Assembly: GCA_011799875.1 (NCBI GenBank)
Contig: CM022301.1
Span: 210,759,888 to 210,823,887, forward strand
DNA: 64,000 nucleotides
Direction: 5' to 3'
Source: Thinopyrum elongatum
Lineage: Eukaryota > Streptophyta > Magnoliopsida > Poales > Poaceae
Part shown: positions 42,719 to 53,546 of the stretch, one piece after another
Numbering within the stretch: position 1 is the first letter of the stretch
Layout: each line of letters begins with the position of its first letter
The notes under the pieces: generated by a model
The model's input: only the letters and a program-made list of their open reading frames with translations
Told to the model about the DNA's origin: nothing
Database searches by the model: none
Program-made: the position numbers and the translations under genes

Positions 42719-45700
42719 TGTCGGGGCCGGATTTCGGGGACACAACATATCCCAGAAATTTAACCCCTCGTGTTACCACCAGCCCAGGATTACTGTTACT
42801 GGTGGACACGTCCTTGTTACAGATTACCAAGCTATTACAAGAATTGGAAACAAGACCACAAAGGTCTAATGATACAATAGTGATTTCGGTGGTGGATGAC
42901 GGAAATGACTCGTGGTTCTCCAACATCGATGGGGCTCCATTCCCACAGGAACAGCTAACCCGGATAACTCCTATCCGCGTGGCCATTAATCCTAGGCTTC
43001 GCACGGACGGCGCTGTGGTACTCCACGTAGAACTCCTGACCTGGCCAAGTAAATAGCCAGGGACAAGCCTGTGAGTACGTTTGAATGTACTCGCAAACAT
43101 CATGAACAGATGATATACCAAATGCAGCAGATATTATGTGATCAAGTTGAATTAAAAATTATATGCGTATGCTCATGATGGACTTAAAGGCATGCTGTCA
43201 GGAAATAAATCATGGCATGATAACATATTAGCATGTGCAAATAACTGGATATATATAAAAATATTATTGATAAACCAGGAAAGTTAAAGGAAAAATAAAA
43301 TAAAGGAAATGCCGGTCGGATGTCTAAAATGACACCACGGTAGGTCTTGAAGAGAAATGCCAAACGGGTGTCTAAAAGAGAAATCGGATGAGACAGGGCC
43401 ATCCGAGAACTCAGGCGACGCCACGAGAGGTCTTGAAAAGAAATGCCAGTCGGGTGTCAAGTGACGCCATGGTCGGACTTGAAGAGAAATGCCAGTCGGG
43501 TGTCCACAAGAGTAGTGGCGTGATAAACCTCCTGTTAACTCGAGAGACGCCACGAGAGGTCTTGAAAATAAAGTTGAGTGCCCGGGGTAGTCTAGCCAGC
43601 CCCTGAGACACACAGGAAATTCAAAATAAGAGAAACGGGTTAGTCCTCAATCTTATGCATAACCATAATAATAGTTAACAAGCATAAAATATTCATGCTA
43701 GCAACAGGGTGACCATAATTATTTTGCAAAATAATTCGGACTCAATTTAATTATTTTCCTCCGAAGACCGACACTAAGACCAACACTTGACCAACCCAGA
43801 CCGTAGCCCTTAACCGTGGACACGGCTATTCAAATAGGTTTAAACTCTGCAGAGGGTGTACTCTTTACCCACAAGTAAAGGATTTCTTTAGTCAGTACCG
43901 TGACACTGGCTAATTCCCATTACGCTCTTTGGGTTGAAAACACACCTGACCAGCACACACCAGATTAACTTTTCGGGTGCCAGGAATCACCCAAGGCATC
44001 GTTCAAGAAAAACTTTAAGATGGAGAGACCAACGTCCTGCATGGGATCACTATTAATACGCGCGGATTACAAGGGGTGCCCCCCTCTCAGTCACAACTGG
44101 AAACACCCATGCCCCCTGACCCGATGACAGGATTTAGTCCACCAACATGGAAACCCTCATCGTAGCCCTCTATGTGGTGTGTGCACAGAAAGGGGTTAAC
44201 AACTTACTGAACCATACCCCACCTATGGCAGGGACAAGTGGCAGCATGAATCTAGTATGGGGGTTACCGGAACAAGACCCGATCTACGGTCGACTCAGGA
44301 GGTTAAGTTTTCCTGCAGTGGTTAGCACAATATATTCCTTGGTGATACCCAACAGCATCACCACCCGGCATGTCCCGACATGCCCTTACTGATCATTCTC
44401 GTCACCACGAGAAATTTCAGTCTCACGGTCACTTTACTCGTGACTGATTCTTTCCCGCAGTTTAGTCCATAACAACACGGGCATACATGACAAGTGAAAG
44501 TAACCATACGCACTCATACTTCATGCTTTAAAGATGACAGCAGAATAGCCATGGATCATGCATGCAAAAATAGCCATATGCAAATTCTATTAAAGATTAT
44601 CACAACCATGATTCAAATATTCTAGCTAGCAACCACAAAAACATTCACCATATCAAATGTTCAAGATGCTTGCCTTGAGCATGCAGGAATATTGGGTGCA
44701 CTCCAAAAGTTTGAAAAGTTTCTTCCCTCCATTTTTCCTATTTTAAAGATTATAGCAATCACCACATAATTCAAAAACAGTACTAAAAGTTGTTTCAATT
44801 TTTTTTGAAATAAATGTTAAAATAAACTAGATGAAATATAAGGAATTACAGAAAAAGAATCAATTTATTTGGAGTTAATATGAATATACTAGGAATTTTC
44901 TAAGCTGAAATAAATGGTTAAATGGGCTATTTAATAGGTTCAGCAGGGACAAAGCCTAGGAAAAATGTTCACCTAGGCTTAAATAATAGAGCATGATTTT
45001 ATAAGTCTGTAGAAATTTGAATCATTAGATTTGGAATAGAAATGGTGTCTGTGGATTATTTGAAAGTTTACTGGAAAAAAAGAAAAAAAATGGAAAGGGA
45101 CAGGGGTGTGCCCAGGGCGTAGTATAGCCGCGTGGGCTATTGGGCCGAGCCCAGAGATGCACGGCTGCGTGGGGAAACAGTTGACGTCGAAAGCGTATTC
45201 GCAGGAATAAGCTTTCCCTTGTGCGAAGACGGTTTTACAGGAGACCGCCTCCACTTACAGACAGCTCTGGGTCACTGACAGTGGGCCCGCCTGGCCCACT
45301 GGTCAGGTTTGACCGGTGTCCGTCGCATGCGTCCTCCTCTGGCCGAACAGAGGCGGCGCTCCGGTGAACGGCGGCGCCGTTCAGGGAGTCGTGGCCACCG
45401 TCGGGCTTAGGAGAGAGAGGCGGTTCTGACGGGGTACGGCACGGTTGCCTGGAAGCTCCATATCGCCGACGATGAGCTTTGCGGCGGATGGCGGCCGTCG
45501 GGCAAGATGGGATCTTCACCCACGGTGGCTCTCGAGCAAAATCGAGGGCGGGGATGGATTAGCAGGACTGTGGGGAGGCTCCGGGTGCAGAGAGTGGAGA
45601 GGGGAAGGTGCTGGAGAGGCGGAAAACTTCGTGGATAGGGCGGCGGCAGTGGCTGCCGGAGACGGAGGGGATGACCTCGCCTGGTCGATTGGGTGCACGG

Positions 45701-47067
45701 GGAAGCTTCCAGAGAAGTGAGGAGGGGTGGTGGAGAGTGCAGTGAGTTTGTAGCTACTTATAAAGCACGGGGTGGCTGTGCCCGTGGCTTCCAGAGGAAG
45801 GCACGGCGGCGACGGCCATTTATGGCACTGTCAAGACCGGTGGGGGTGTTGATGGTGGTCGACAAGGTAGGTAGCGGGGGCGGTGCATCGTAGATAAGGT
45901 CAGGTGGTGTCGGGCGACCTGTGGGCGTGCCACGCGTCTCGGCGGAGACGTGGCAGAGACGAACTCGTCGGGCGACTGTTTGGACGGCGATGGTCGACGG
46001 TGGCCGGCACTAGCGGACGAGAGGGGGTGTCGGCGGGGTTCAGGGTGTACTGGGTGATCCAGTGGGGAGACTTGGGCGAGCAGGAAGGCAGCAGAGGGAG
46101 CGGCATAAGTTGATGCCAATCGATGCAATACATGCACTCTGGCCACGCACGAAACATGCACACCACGTGTTCGACCCAATGCCAGTGCACCCTAGGCTAG
46201 TCTAACTGAGGTCATTTTTGGTGGAGTGATGCTTAAAAGGGAAGAAAGACTACTGGACATGTTGGTTTATCCATATGGGCAAGTCCTTAATGCAGTTTAG
46301 AATGGAGCAAAGTTTCTGTCATGCACACAAGGTGCTTGACAGAATGCTAGGGTGACCTAGGAGGATTTTTTGGATGTGAAAATTGGCAGGGGAATGTCTC
46401 TTTGGATGGTAGAGAGGGTGGTGCGGTTGGCTGGGAAAAAAGCAAAACTTGCTAGTGCAAGTTTTAGGGAAATTCATTACTGGACAGGAAATTAAGAGGA
46501 ATATTTTGTGAACTAAAAAGATTCCAATGGAGCCAAACTTTTGGACTTAAGGGTTTGGTTGGAAGGACTATAAGTGGGAAAAAATTCAGGATTAATGGAG
46601 CAGGGAAAATTAGTGTTGCAGTAGTAACTCAAATACTGGACAGAATTGAAAAGAGATTGTTTCACTCAAAACTTTCAAAAGACCAAGTTTGGTTTTTGCA
46701 TAAAAGTGATATGTAGGCATCATATGACCTCCCATAATTTTTGTGGAATTTTGAAAGGATTATTTGAAATGGTTGTAGTGCAACAGAGGCATTTGAGGAG
46801 TTGAAAATGCTGTTAAAAGAATTGTTTTGGGGAAATATTTATTATGAAAATAATTCTTACTGTTGTTAAAGTGATAATGAAATGGTTTAAGAAAACTCCC
46901 AAAGCCACAATATTATTTTTCAGAAATTTCTATATAGAGGGAAGAATTTTGAAAAACAGAAACAGAAAATGGTTCTGAAATTAATAAAAGACCTAGTAAA
47001 ATTCATAATTTTAATTCTGGCCAAATTTTATTTAGTAAAAACATGATTAAATTTTTGGGGTGTTACA
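42719..47067 (-). repeat. Left LTR (3' LTR) of the long-LTR element
   Basis: On the plus strand it starts TGTCGGGGCCGG and ends GGGGTGTTACA. It includes a four-copy 18-bp motif repeat (43307-43504), an AT-rich half and a GC-rich block (about 45100-46200). Minus-strand frames in the GC-rich block occur in both LTRs but have no domain I recognise. The TATA-like element of the other LTR is altered here (CTTTATAAG near 45766). Confidence 0.93.
43307..43504 (-). repeat. Short direct repeats within the long LTR
   Basis: AAATGCCAGTCGGGTGTC or a close variant occurs at 43307, 43355, 43441 and 43487. Between them GACGCCACGAGAGGTCTTG recurs near 43418 and 43545. On the minus strand this yields repeated P-T/D-G/W-I/H-S/F peptides, but a coding role is doubtful. 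The other LTR has the same repeats from about 49004. Confidence 0.7.
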
Positions 47068-47295
47068 AACTCTACCCCCCTTAAGAAAATCTCGTCCTCG
47101 AGATTTGTTAAGGACGGAAGAACTAAATTCATATCACAACAAACAAGTAATCATGCACCAGGCAATAACACACAGGCACATCATTCAATCAAACACTACA
47201 CACTGCTAGAAACATACACATAATCGTCTACGGCATGACGGTGGAATTTACAGGGCCACAGGGTTGCTAAGGACATGGTAACTACTTTGGCAGAC
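47068..47295 (-). promoter_or_regulatory. Polypurine tract and 3' spacer of the long-LTR element
   Basis: On the minus strand, AAGGGGGGTAGAGTT directly precedes the LTR TGTAACACCCC, preceded in turn by CTCGAGGACGAGATTTTC. The combination is typical of chromovirus-type Gypsy 3' ends. The rest of the spacer is non-coding. Confidence 0.75.
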
Positions 47296-48186
47296 TCAGT
47301 CCACTTCGTCGATATCCAGACGGGCGTGTCTTGCGGACGTCGAGGCTTCTCCGGGGGCTTCAACGTCGGAGTTGACTGGAGTGTTATGAGGAGCTGCAGG
47401 GTTGGGGTAGCGATGATGACCCACGCGGGGTGTAGTGGCTATAGTCCCGTTGGAGGAAATCCCCAAGAGACAACGGAGTTCATCCGGGGAAATGAATGCA
47501 TTGCCCGGGTGGATGACAGGGGCAGACCTTGGGGGCTCAACTAGCCTCCCAAGCAGCACTATTGGGGTGTCGGTGTCGAGTGCAGCTTCACTTCTGGTCG
47601 GGGTCAGGAGAGCGAGCGTCCTGCGGGTCTCAATCAGGTCAAAAGTGACCTGATCGAACAGCGCCTCTTGCGCTCTCAGGTAGCGCACCAGATGCACTAG
47701 GGCAGGATCCGTCTCATGGTCTCCATTGGCGACTTGGGTCGGTCTACCATAGCCTTCATGACTAGGGTAGTAGTAGAAAGAACGGCAGTTAACCCATAGC
47801 GACAGATGCCGGAGTTGAACTACAGCTTCTCGGGCTGCAATTTGGATAGCTTGGCGCTCGTCGGTGGTCGTCCTCCCTGTGAACCGGTAAGGGCGCTCTG
47901 CGGTGATGCCCCTCCCGTAGATGTGCACCGTGGCCCAGAAGTGGTGGATGGCATCACTTGCATACTGTTGGTACACGACATACTCCGGTGGCTCTTCGAT
48001 GCCGAGAGCACGACGGGTGAGATTGGCGAGGATGGCTACAAAGCCTTCAAGCTCGGTTGCGGTGGTCTCGTTGTGCACGATGGGGCCAGGCATCTTGGGG
48101 TTTGGATATCGAACTGGGAGTGAGGCTGTGATGTGCTGGTTTGGGGCAAGGCTTCTCTTATAAGCCAGCAGAGTCTTCCATCGCAT
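47296..48186 (-). CDS. Orphan ORF of the long-LTR element
   Basis: The frame opens after a TGA at about 48264; the first ATG is at 48186 (M-R-W-K-T-L-L-A-Y-K-R-S-L), giving about 296 residues with no internal stop. Features: H-H-F-W-A-T-V-H-I-Y-G-R-G (near residue 86), R-Q-A-I-Q-I-A-A-R-E-A-V-V-Q-L-R-H-L, the aromatic stretch R-S-F-Y-Y-Y-P-S-H-E-G-Y-G-R, then a helical Leu-rich part and a disordered, acidic tail ending D-I-D-E-V-D. None of the gag, protease, RT, RNase H or integrase motifs is present and I do not recognise the family. Its intactness in an element with a clean TSD suggests recent or current selection, though recent insertion alone could explain it. Confidence 0.6.
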   Translation of the reverse strand: MRWKTLLAYKRSLAPNQHITASLPVRYPNPKMPGPIVHNETTATELEGFVAILANLTRRALGIEEPPEYVVYQQYASDAIHHFWATVHIYGRGITAERPYRFTGRTTTDERQAIQIAAREAVVQLRHLSLWVNCRSFYYYPSHEGYGRPTQVANGDHETDPALVHLVRYLRAQEALFDQVTFDLIETRRTLALLTPTRSEAALDTDTPIVLLGRLVEPPRSAPVIHPGNAFISPDELRCLLGISSNGTIATTPRVGHHRYPNPAAPHNTPVNSDVEAPGEASTSARHARLDIDEVD

Positions 48187-48397
48187 GCTTGCGGATAGGA
48201 CAACGCAGGTGTCGGCCACAGGCACACGCCCTATGGGCAAGGTTGATAGGTTGGGCACCGACTGTCAAAAGATGTCGGCTGCCACTGTGCAGGCTTATCG
48301 GATGAGATGGGCTTGACTGTGGACAGGAAAAGGTGTGAATGGTCTGAAAACCTAGAGATAGCGACCAGGCTAAGATAGGATTAGCCAATGCTTAGCC

Positions 48398-48415
48398 TGG
48401 CTCTCATACCAAGGC
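48398..48415 (-). promoter_or_regulatory. Primer binding site, initiator tRNA-Met type
   Basis: Next to the right LTR the minus strand reads TTGGTATGAGAGCCAGGC. The plant initiator-Met primer site is TGGTATCAGAGC; one C-to-G change separates them. Confidence 0.75.
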
Positions 48416-51400
48416 TGTCGGGGCCGGATTTCGGGGACACAACATATCCCAGAAATTTAACCCCTCGTGTTACCACCAGCCCAGGATTACTGTTACTGGT
48501 GGACACGTCCTTGTTACAAATTACCAAGCTATTACAAGAATTGGAAACAAGACCACAAAGGTCTAATGATACAATAGTGATTCCGGTGGTGGATGACGGA
48601 AATGACTTGTGGTTCTCCAACATCGATGGGGCTCCATTCCCACATGAACAGCTGACCCGGATAACTCCTATCCGCGTGGCCGCTAATCCTAGGCTTCGCA
48701 CGGACGTCGCTGTGGTACTCCACGTAGAACTCCTGACCTGGCCAAGTAAATAGCCAGGGACAACCCTGTGAGTACGTTTGAATGTACTCGCAAACATCAT
48801 GAACAGATGATATACCGAATGCAGCAGATATTATGTGATCAAGTTGAATTAAAAATTATATGCGTATGCTCATGATGGACTTAAAGGCATGCTGTCAGGA
48901 ATTAAATCATGGCATGATAACATATTAGCATGTGCAAATAACTGGATATATATAAAAATATTAGTGATAAACCAGGAAAGTTAAAGGAAAAATAAAATAA
49001 AGGAAATGCCGGTCGGATGTCTAAAATGACACCACGGTAGGTCTTGAAGAGAAATGCCAAACGGGTGTCTAAAAGAGAAATCGGATGAGACAGGGCCATC
49101 CGAGAACTCAGGCGACGCCACGAGAGGTCTTGAAAAGAAATGCCAGTCGGGTGTCAAGTGACGCCACGGTCGGACTTGAAGAGAAATGCCAGTCGGGTGT
49201 CCACAAGAGTAGTGGCGTGATAAACCGCCTGTTAACTCGAGAGACGCCACGAGAGGTCTTGAAAATAAAGTTGAGTGCCCGGGGTAGTCTAGCCAGCCCC
49301 TGAGACACACAGGAAATTCAAAATAAGAGAAACGGGTTAGTCCTCAATCTTATGCATAACCATAATAATAGTTAACAAGCATAAAATATTCATGGTAGCA
49401 ACAGGGTGACCATAATTATTCCGCAAAATAATTCAGACTCAATTTAATTATTTTCGTCCGAAGACCGACACTAAGACCGACACTTGACCAACCCAGACCG
49501 TAGCCCTTAACCGCGGACACGGCTATTCGAATAGGTTTAAACTCTGCAGAGGGTGTACTCTTTACCCACAAGTAAAGGATTTCTTTAGTCAGTACCGTGA
49601 CACTGGCTAATTCCCATTATGCTCTTTGGGTTGAAAACACACCTGACCAGCACACACCAGATTAACTTTCCGGATGCCAGGAATCACCCAAGGCATCGTT
49701 CAAGAAAAACTTTATGACGGAGAGACCAACATCCTGCATGGGATCACTATTAATACGCGCGGATTACAAGGGTTGCCCCCCTCTCAGTCACAACTGGAAA
49801 CACCCATGCCCCCTGACCCGATGACAGGATTTAGTCCACCAACATGGAAACCCTCATCGTAGCCCTCTATGTGGTGTGTGCACGGAAAGGGGTTAACAAC
49901 TTACTGAACCATACCCCACCTGTGGCAGGGACAAGTGGCAGCACAAATCAAGTATGGGGGTTACCGGAACAAGACCCGATCTACGGTCGACTCAGGAGGT
50001 TAAGTTTTCCTGCAGTGGTTAGCACAATATATTCCTTGGTGATACCCAACAGCATCACCACCCGGCATGTCCCGACATGCCCTTACTGATCATTCTCGTC
50101 ACCACGAGAAATTTCAGTCTCACGGTCACTTTACTCGGGACAGATTCTTTCCCGCAGTTTAGTCCATAACAACACGGGCATACATGACAAGTGAAAGTAA
50201 CCATACGCACTCATACTTCATGCTTTAAAGATGACAGCAGAATAGCCATGGATCATGCATGCAAAAATAGCCATATGCAAATTCTATTAAAGATTATCAC
50301 AACCATGATTCAAATATTCTAGCTAGCAACCACAAAAACATTCACCATATCAAATGTTCAAGATGCTTGCCTTGAGCATGCAGGAATATTGGGTGCACTC
50401 CAAAAGTTTGAAAAGTTTCTTCCCTCCATTTTTCCTATTTTAAAGATTATAGCAATCACCACATAATTCAAAAATAGTACTAAAAGTTGTTTCAATTTTT
50501 TTTGAAATAAATGTTAAAATAAACTAGATGAAATATAAGGAATTACAGAAAAAGAATCAATTTATTTGGAGTTAATATGAATATACTAGGAATTTTCTAA
50601 GCTGAAATAAATGGTTAAATGGGCTATTTAATAGGTTCAGCAGGGACAAAGCCTAGGAAAAATGTTCACCTAGGCTTAAATAATAGAGCATGATTTTATA
50701 AGTCTGTAGAAATTTGAATCATTAGATTTGGAATAGAAATGGTGTCTGTGGATTATTTGAAAGTTTACTGGAAAAAAAGAAAAAAAATGGAAAGGGACAG
50801 GGGTGTGCCCAGGGCGTAGTATAGCCGCGTGGGCTATTGGGCCGAGCCCAGAGACGCACGGCTGCGCGGTGAAACAGTTGACATCGAAAGCGTATTTGTA
50901 GGAATACGCTTTCCCTTGCGCAAAGACGGTTTTACAGGAGACCGCCTCCACTTACGGACAGCTCTGGGTCACTGACAGTGGGCCCGCCTGGCACACTGGT
51001 CAGGTTTGACCGGTCTCCGTCGCGTGCGTCCTCCTCTGGCCAAACAGAGGCGGTGCTCCGGCGAGGCTCGCCGGCGAACGGCGGCACCGTTTGGGGAGTC
51101 GTGGCCATCGTCGGGCTCAGGAGAGAGAGGCGGTTCTGACGGGGTACGGCACGGTTGCCGGGAAGCTCCATATCGCCGACGATGAGCTTTGCGGCGGACG
51201 GCGGCCGTCGGGCAAGATGGGATCTTCACCCACGGTGGCTCTCGAGCAAAATCGAGGGCGGGGATGGATTAGCAGGACTGTGGGGAGGCTCCGGGTGCAG
51301 AGAGTGGAGAGGGGAAGGCGCTGGAGAGGTGGAAAACTTCGTGGATACGGCGGCGGCAGTGTCTGCCCGAGACGGAGGGGATGACCTCGCCCGGTCGATT

Positions 51401-52776
51401 GGGTGCACGAGGAAGCTTCCAGAGAAGTGAGGAGGGGTGGTGGAGAGTGCAGTGAGCTCGTAGCTGCTTATATAGCACGGGGTGGCTGTGCCCGTGGCTT
51501 CCAGAGGAAGGCACGGCGGCAGCGGCCATTTATGGCACTGTCGAGACCGGTGGGGGTGTTGATGGTGGTCGGCAAGGTAGGTAGCGGGGGCGGTGCGTCG
51601 TAGATAAGGTCAGGTGGTGCCGGGCGACCTGTGGGCATGCCACGCGTCTCGGCGGAGACGTGGCAGAGACGAACTCGTCGGGCGGCTGTTTGGATGGCGG
51701 TGGTCGGTAGTGGCCGGCACTAGCGGATGAGAGGGGGTGTCGGCGGGGTTCAGGGTGGACTGGGTGATCCAGTGGGGAGACTTGGGCGAGCAGGAAGGCA
51801 GCAGAGGGAGCGGCAGAAGTTGATGCCAATCGATGCAATACATGCACTCTGGCCACGCACGGAACATGCAGACCACGTGTTCGACCCAATGCCAGTGCAC
51901 CCTAGGCTAGTCTAACTGAGGTCATTTTTGGTGGAGTGATGCTTAAAAGGGAAGAAAGACTACTGGACATGTTGGTTTATCCATATGGGCAAGTCCTTAA
52001 TGCAGTTTAGAATGGAGCAAAGTTTCTGTCATGCACACAAGGTGCTTGACAGAATGCTAGGGTACCTAGGAGGATTTGTTGGATGTGAAAATTGGCAGGG
52101 GAATGTCTCTTTGGATGGTAGAGAGGGTGGTGGGGTTGGCTGGGAAAAAAGCAAAACTTGCTAGTGCAAGTTTTAGGGAAATTCATTACTGGACAGGAAA
52201 TTAAGAGGAATATTTTGTGAACTAAAAAGATTCCAATGGAGCCAAACTTCTGGACTTAAGGGTTTGGTTGGAAGGACTATAAGTGGGAAAAATTTCAGGA
52301 TTAATGGAGCAGGGAAAATTATGGTTGTAGTAGTAACTCAAATACTGGACAGAATTGAAAAGAGATTGTTTCACTCAAAACTTTCAAAAGACCAAGTTTG
52401 GTTTTTGCATAAAAGTGATATGTAGGCATCATATGACCTCCCATAATTTTTGTGGAATTTTGAAAGGATTATTTGAAATGGTTGTAGTGCAACAGAGGCA
52501 TTTAAGGAGTTGAAAATGCTGTTAAAAGAATTGTTTTGGGGAAATTTTTATTATGAAAATAATTCTTACTGTTGTTAAAGTGATAATGAAATGGTTTAAG
52601 AAAACTCCCAAAGCCACAATATTATTTTTCAGAAATTTCTATATAGAGGGAAGAATTTTGAAAAACAGAAACAGAAAATGGTTCTGAAATTAATAAAAGA
52701 CCTAGTAAAATTCATAATTTTAATTCTGGCCAAATTTTATTTAGTAAAAACATGATTAAATTTTTGGGGTGTTACA
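48416..52776 (-). repeat. Right LTR (5' LTR) of the long-LTR element
   Basis: It matches 42719-47067 with few differences (an extra segment near 51060-51080 and single-base changes). A minus-strand TATA-like CTATATAAGC is at 51466-51475, which would give a U3 of about 1.3 kb and an R-U5 of about 3 kb. Confidence 0.93.
51466..51475 (-). promoter_or_regulatory. Putative TATA box of the long-LTR element
   Basis: CTATATAAGC on the minus strand; GC-rich sequence follows downstream. Inferred from sequence only. Confidence 0.45.
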
Positions 52777-52903
52777 ACAAGGCGTGGGCGGCGACGGAGG
52801 GCGCGCGGAGGGCGACGGCACGGCGTCGGAGGAGAGGGATCGAATGGGGATTGGGATGGAGGATAGAAGCAGAGGAGGAAGCCCGCATGGGGGTTATGTC
52901 AAA
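52777..52903 (-). other. Outer part of the CACTA second-gene 5' exon
   Basis: GC-rich continuation of 42570-42718 beyond the inserted element, beginning with the duplicated ACAAG. Read on the minus strand it is the upstream part of the putative first exon. Confidence 0.45.
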
Positions 52904-53128
52904 ATAGCAGTAGCGCGGTTCTATAACCCGCACAATAGCTATCTTAGCTATATCGCTGGTTACGGAACCGCGCTACTGCTATCTTAGGTAGCTATACCGC
53001 GGGTTGCAGAACCGCACTACTGCTATCTTAAGTAGCTATAGCGTGTGTCACAAAACCGCGCTACTGCTATAAGTAGCTATAGCGCCGGTTACAAAACCGC
53101 GCTACTGCTATCTTGAGTAGTTATAGCT
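52904..53128 (-). repeat. Internal CACTA motif array
   Basis: Four copies of ACCGCGCTACTGCTAT (one with CGC to CAC) occur near 52967, 53005, 53056 and 53095, with an inverted copy ATAGCAGTAGCGCGGTT at 52904-52920. Similar motifs form the terminal array at 57574-57964. Such motifs bind the TNPA-type protein in CACTA elements. Here they lie between the two genes, just upstream of the second gene's first exon. Confidence 0.65.
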
Positions 53129-53546
53129 CCTTTTTCATTATTTTGTATCATTTTCATTTTCTTTTTCTTTCATTTCTTGTTTTCTTTCTCCTTTTCTTTT
53201 TATTTTCATTTACTATTCTATTCCTTTTTCATGTTGTTTTCTTTTCCTTGGTTTACTTTTTCTTTTTCTCCTCCGAAAGACGACCGAGCTAGCCGGAACC
53301 ATTTGCATGGTGGGAAGGGATACATTAATGTATATAACTAAGATGATATATATTACACATCATTTCTCCGATAACGATTAAGTGCATATACAAAATAAAT
53401 GATGCATGGTTTCTCAGCGTCGATGTTTTTGTTTTTGAGTAAGCTTCTTTCCCTTCTTGTTCGTTGACGAATAATTGAGCCCCTCGTTGTAATTTTTCCT
53501 TTTCCATGGAGTACGATCTTTCTTAGGTAATGTTTCTTCTTTTGAC
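53129..53546 (-). other. Pyrimidine-rich spacer and TNP2 3' flank
   Basis: From 53129 to about 53270 the plus strand is a T/C-rich run (TTTTC repeats). The remainder up to the TNP2 stop is non-coding, with a short minus-strand frame (53507-53325) that I do not consider a gene. Confidence 0.45.

Larger units (their letters stand above)
42719..52776 (-). mobile_element. Long-LTR non-autonomous retrotransposon (LARD-like)
   Basis: LTRs of 4349 bp (42719-47067) and 4361 bp (48416-52776) flank only 1348 bp. Perfect 5-bp target duplications ACAAG lie at 42714-42718 and 52777-52781. It reads on the minus strand: the LTR starts TGTAACACCCC, the primer site is initiator-Met type and the polypurine tract is AAGGGGGGTAGAGTT. 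These signals resemble the Tekay/Del chromovirus group, but there is no gag or pol. One ORF of about 296 codons occupies the interior. The very similar LTRs and clean TSD point to a fairly recent insertion. Confidence 0.92.

Noticed and set aside
43284..43613. 109-codon minus-strand frame with repeated P-T-G-I-S peptides as a repeat protein
   Set aside because: It arises from short DNA repeats in the LTR; no start context or support for translation.
45100..46200. GC-rich block with several 60-120-codon frames, like a host gene first exon
   Set aside because: Duplicated at 50800-51900 in the other LTR of the same element; frames lack domains.
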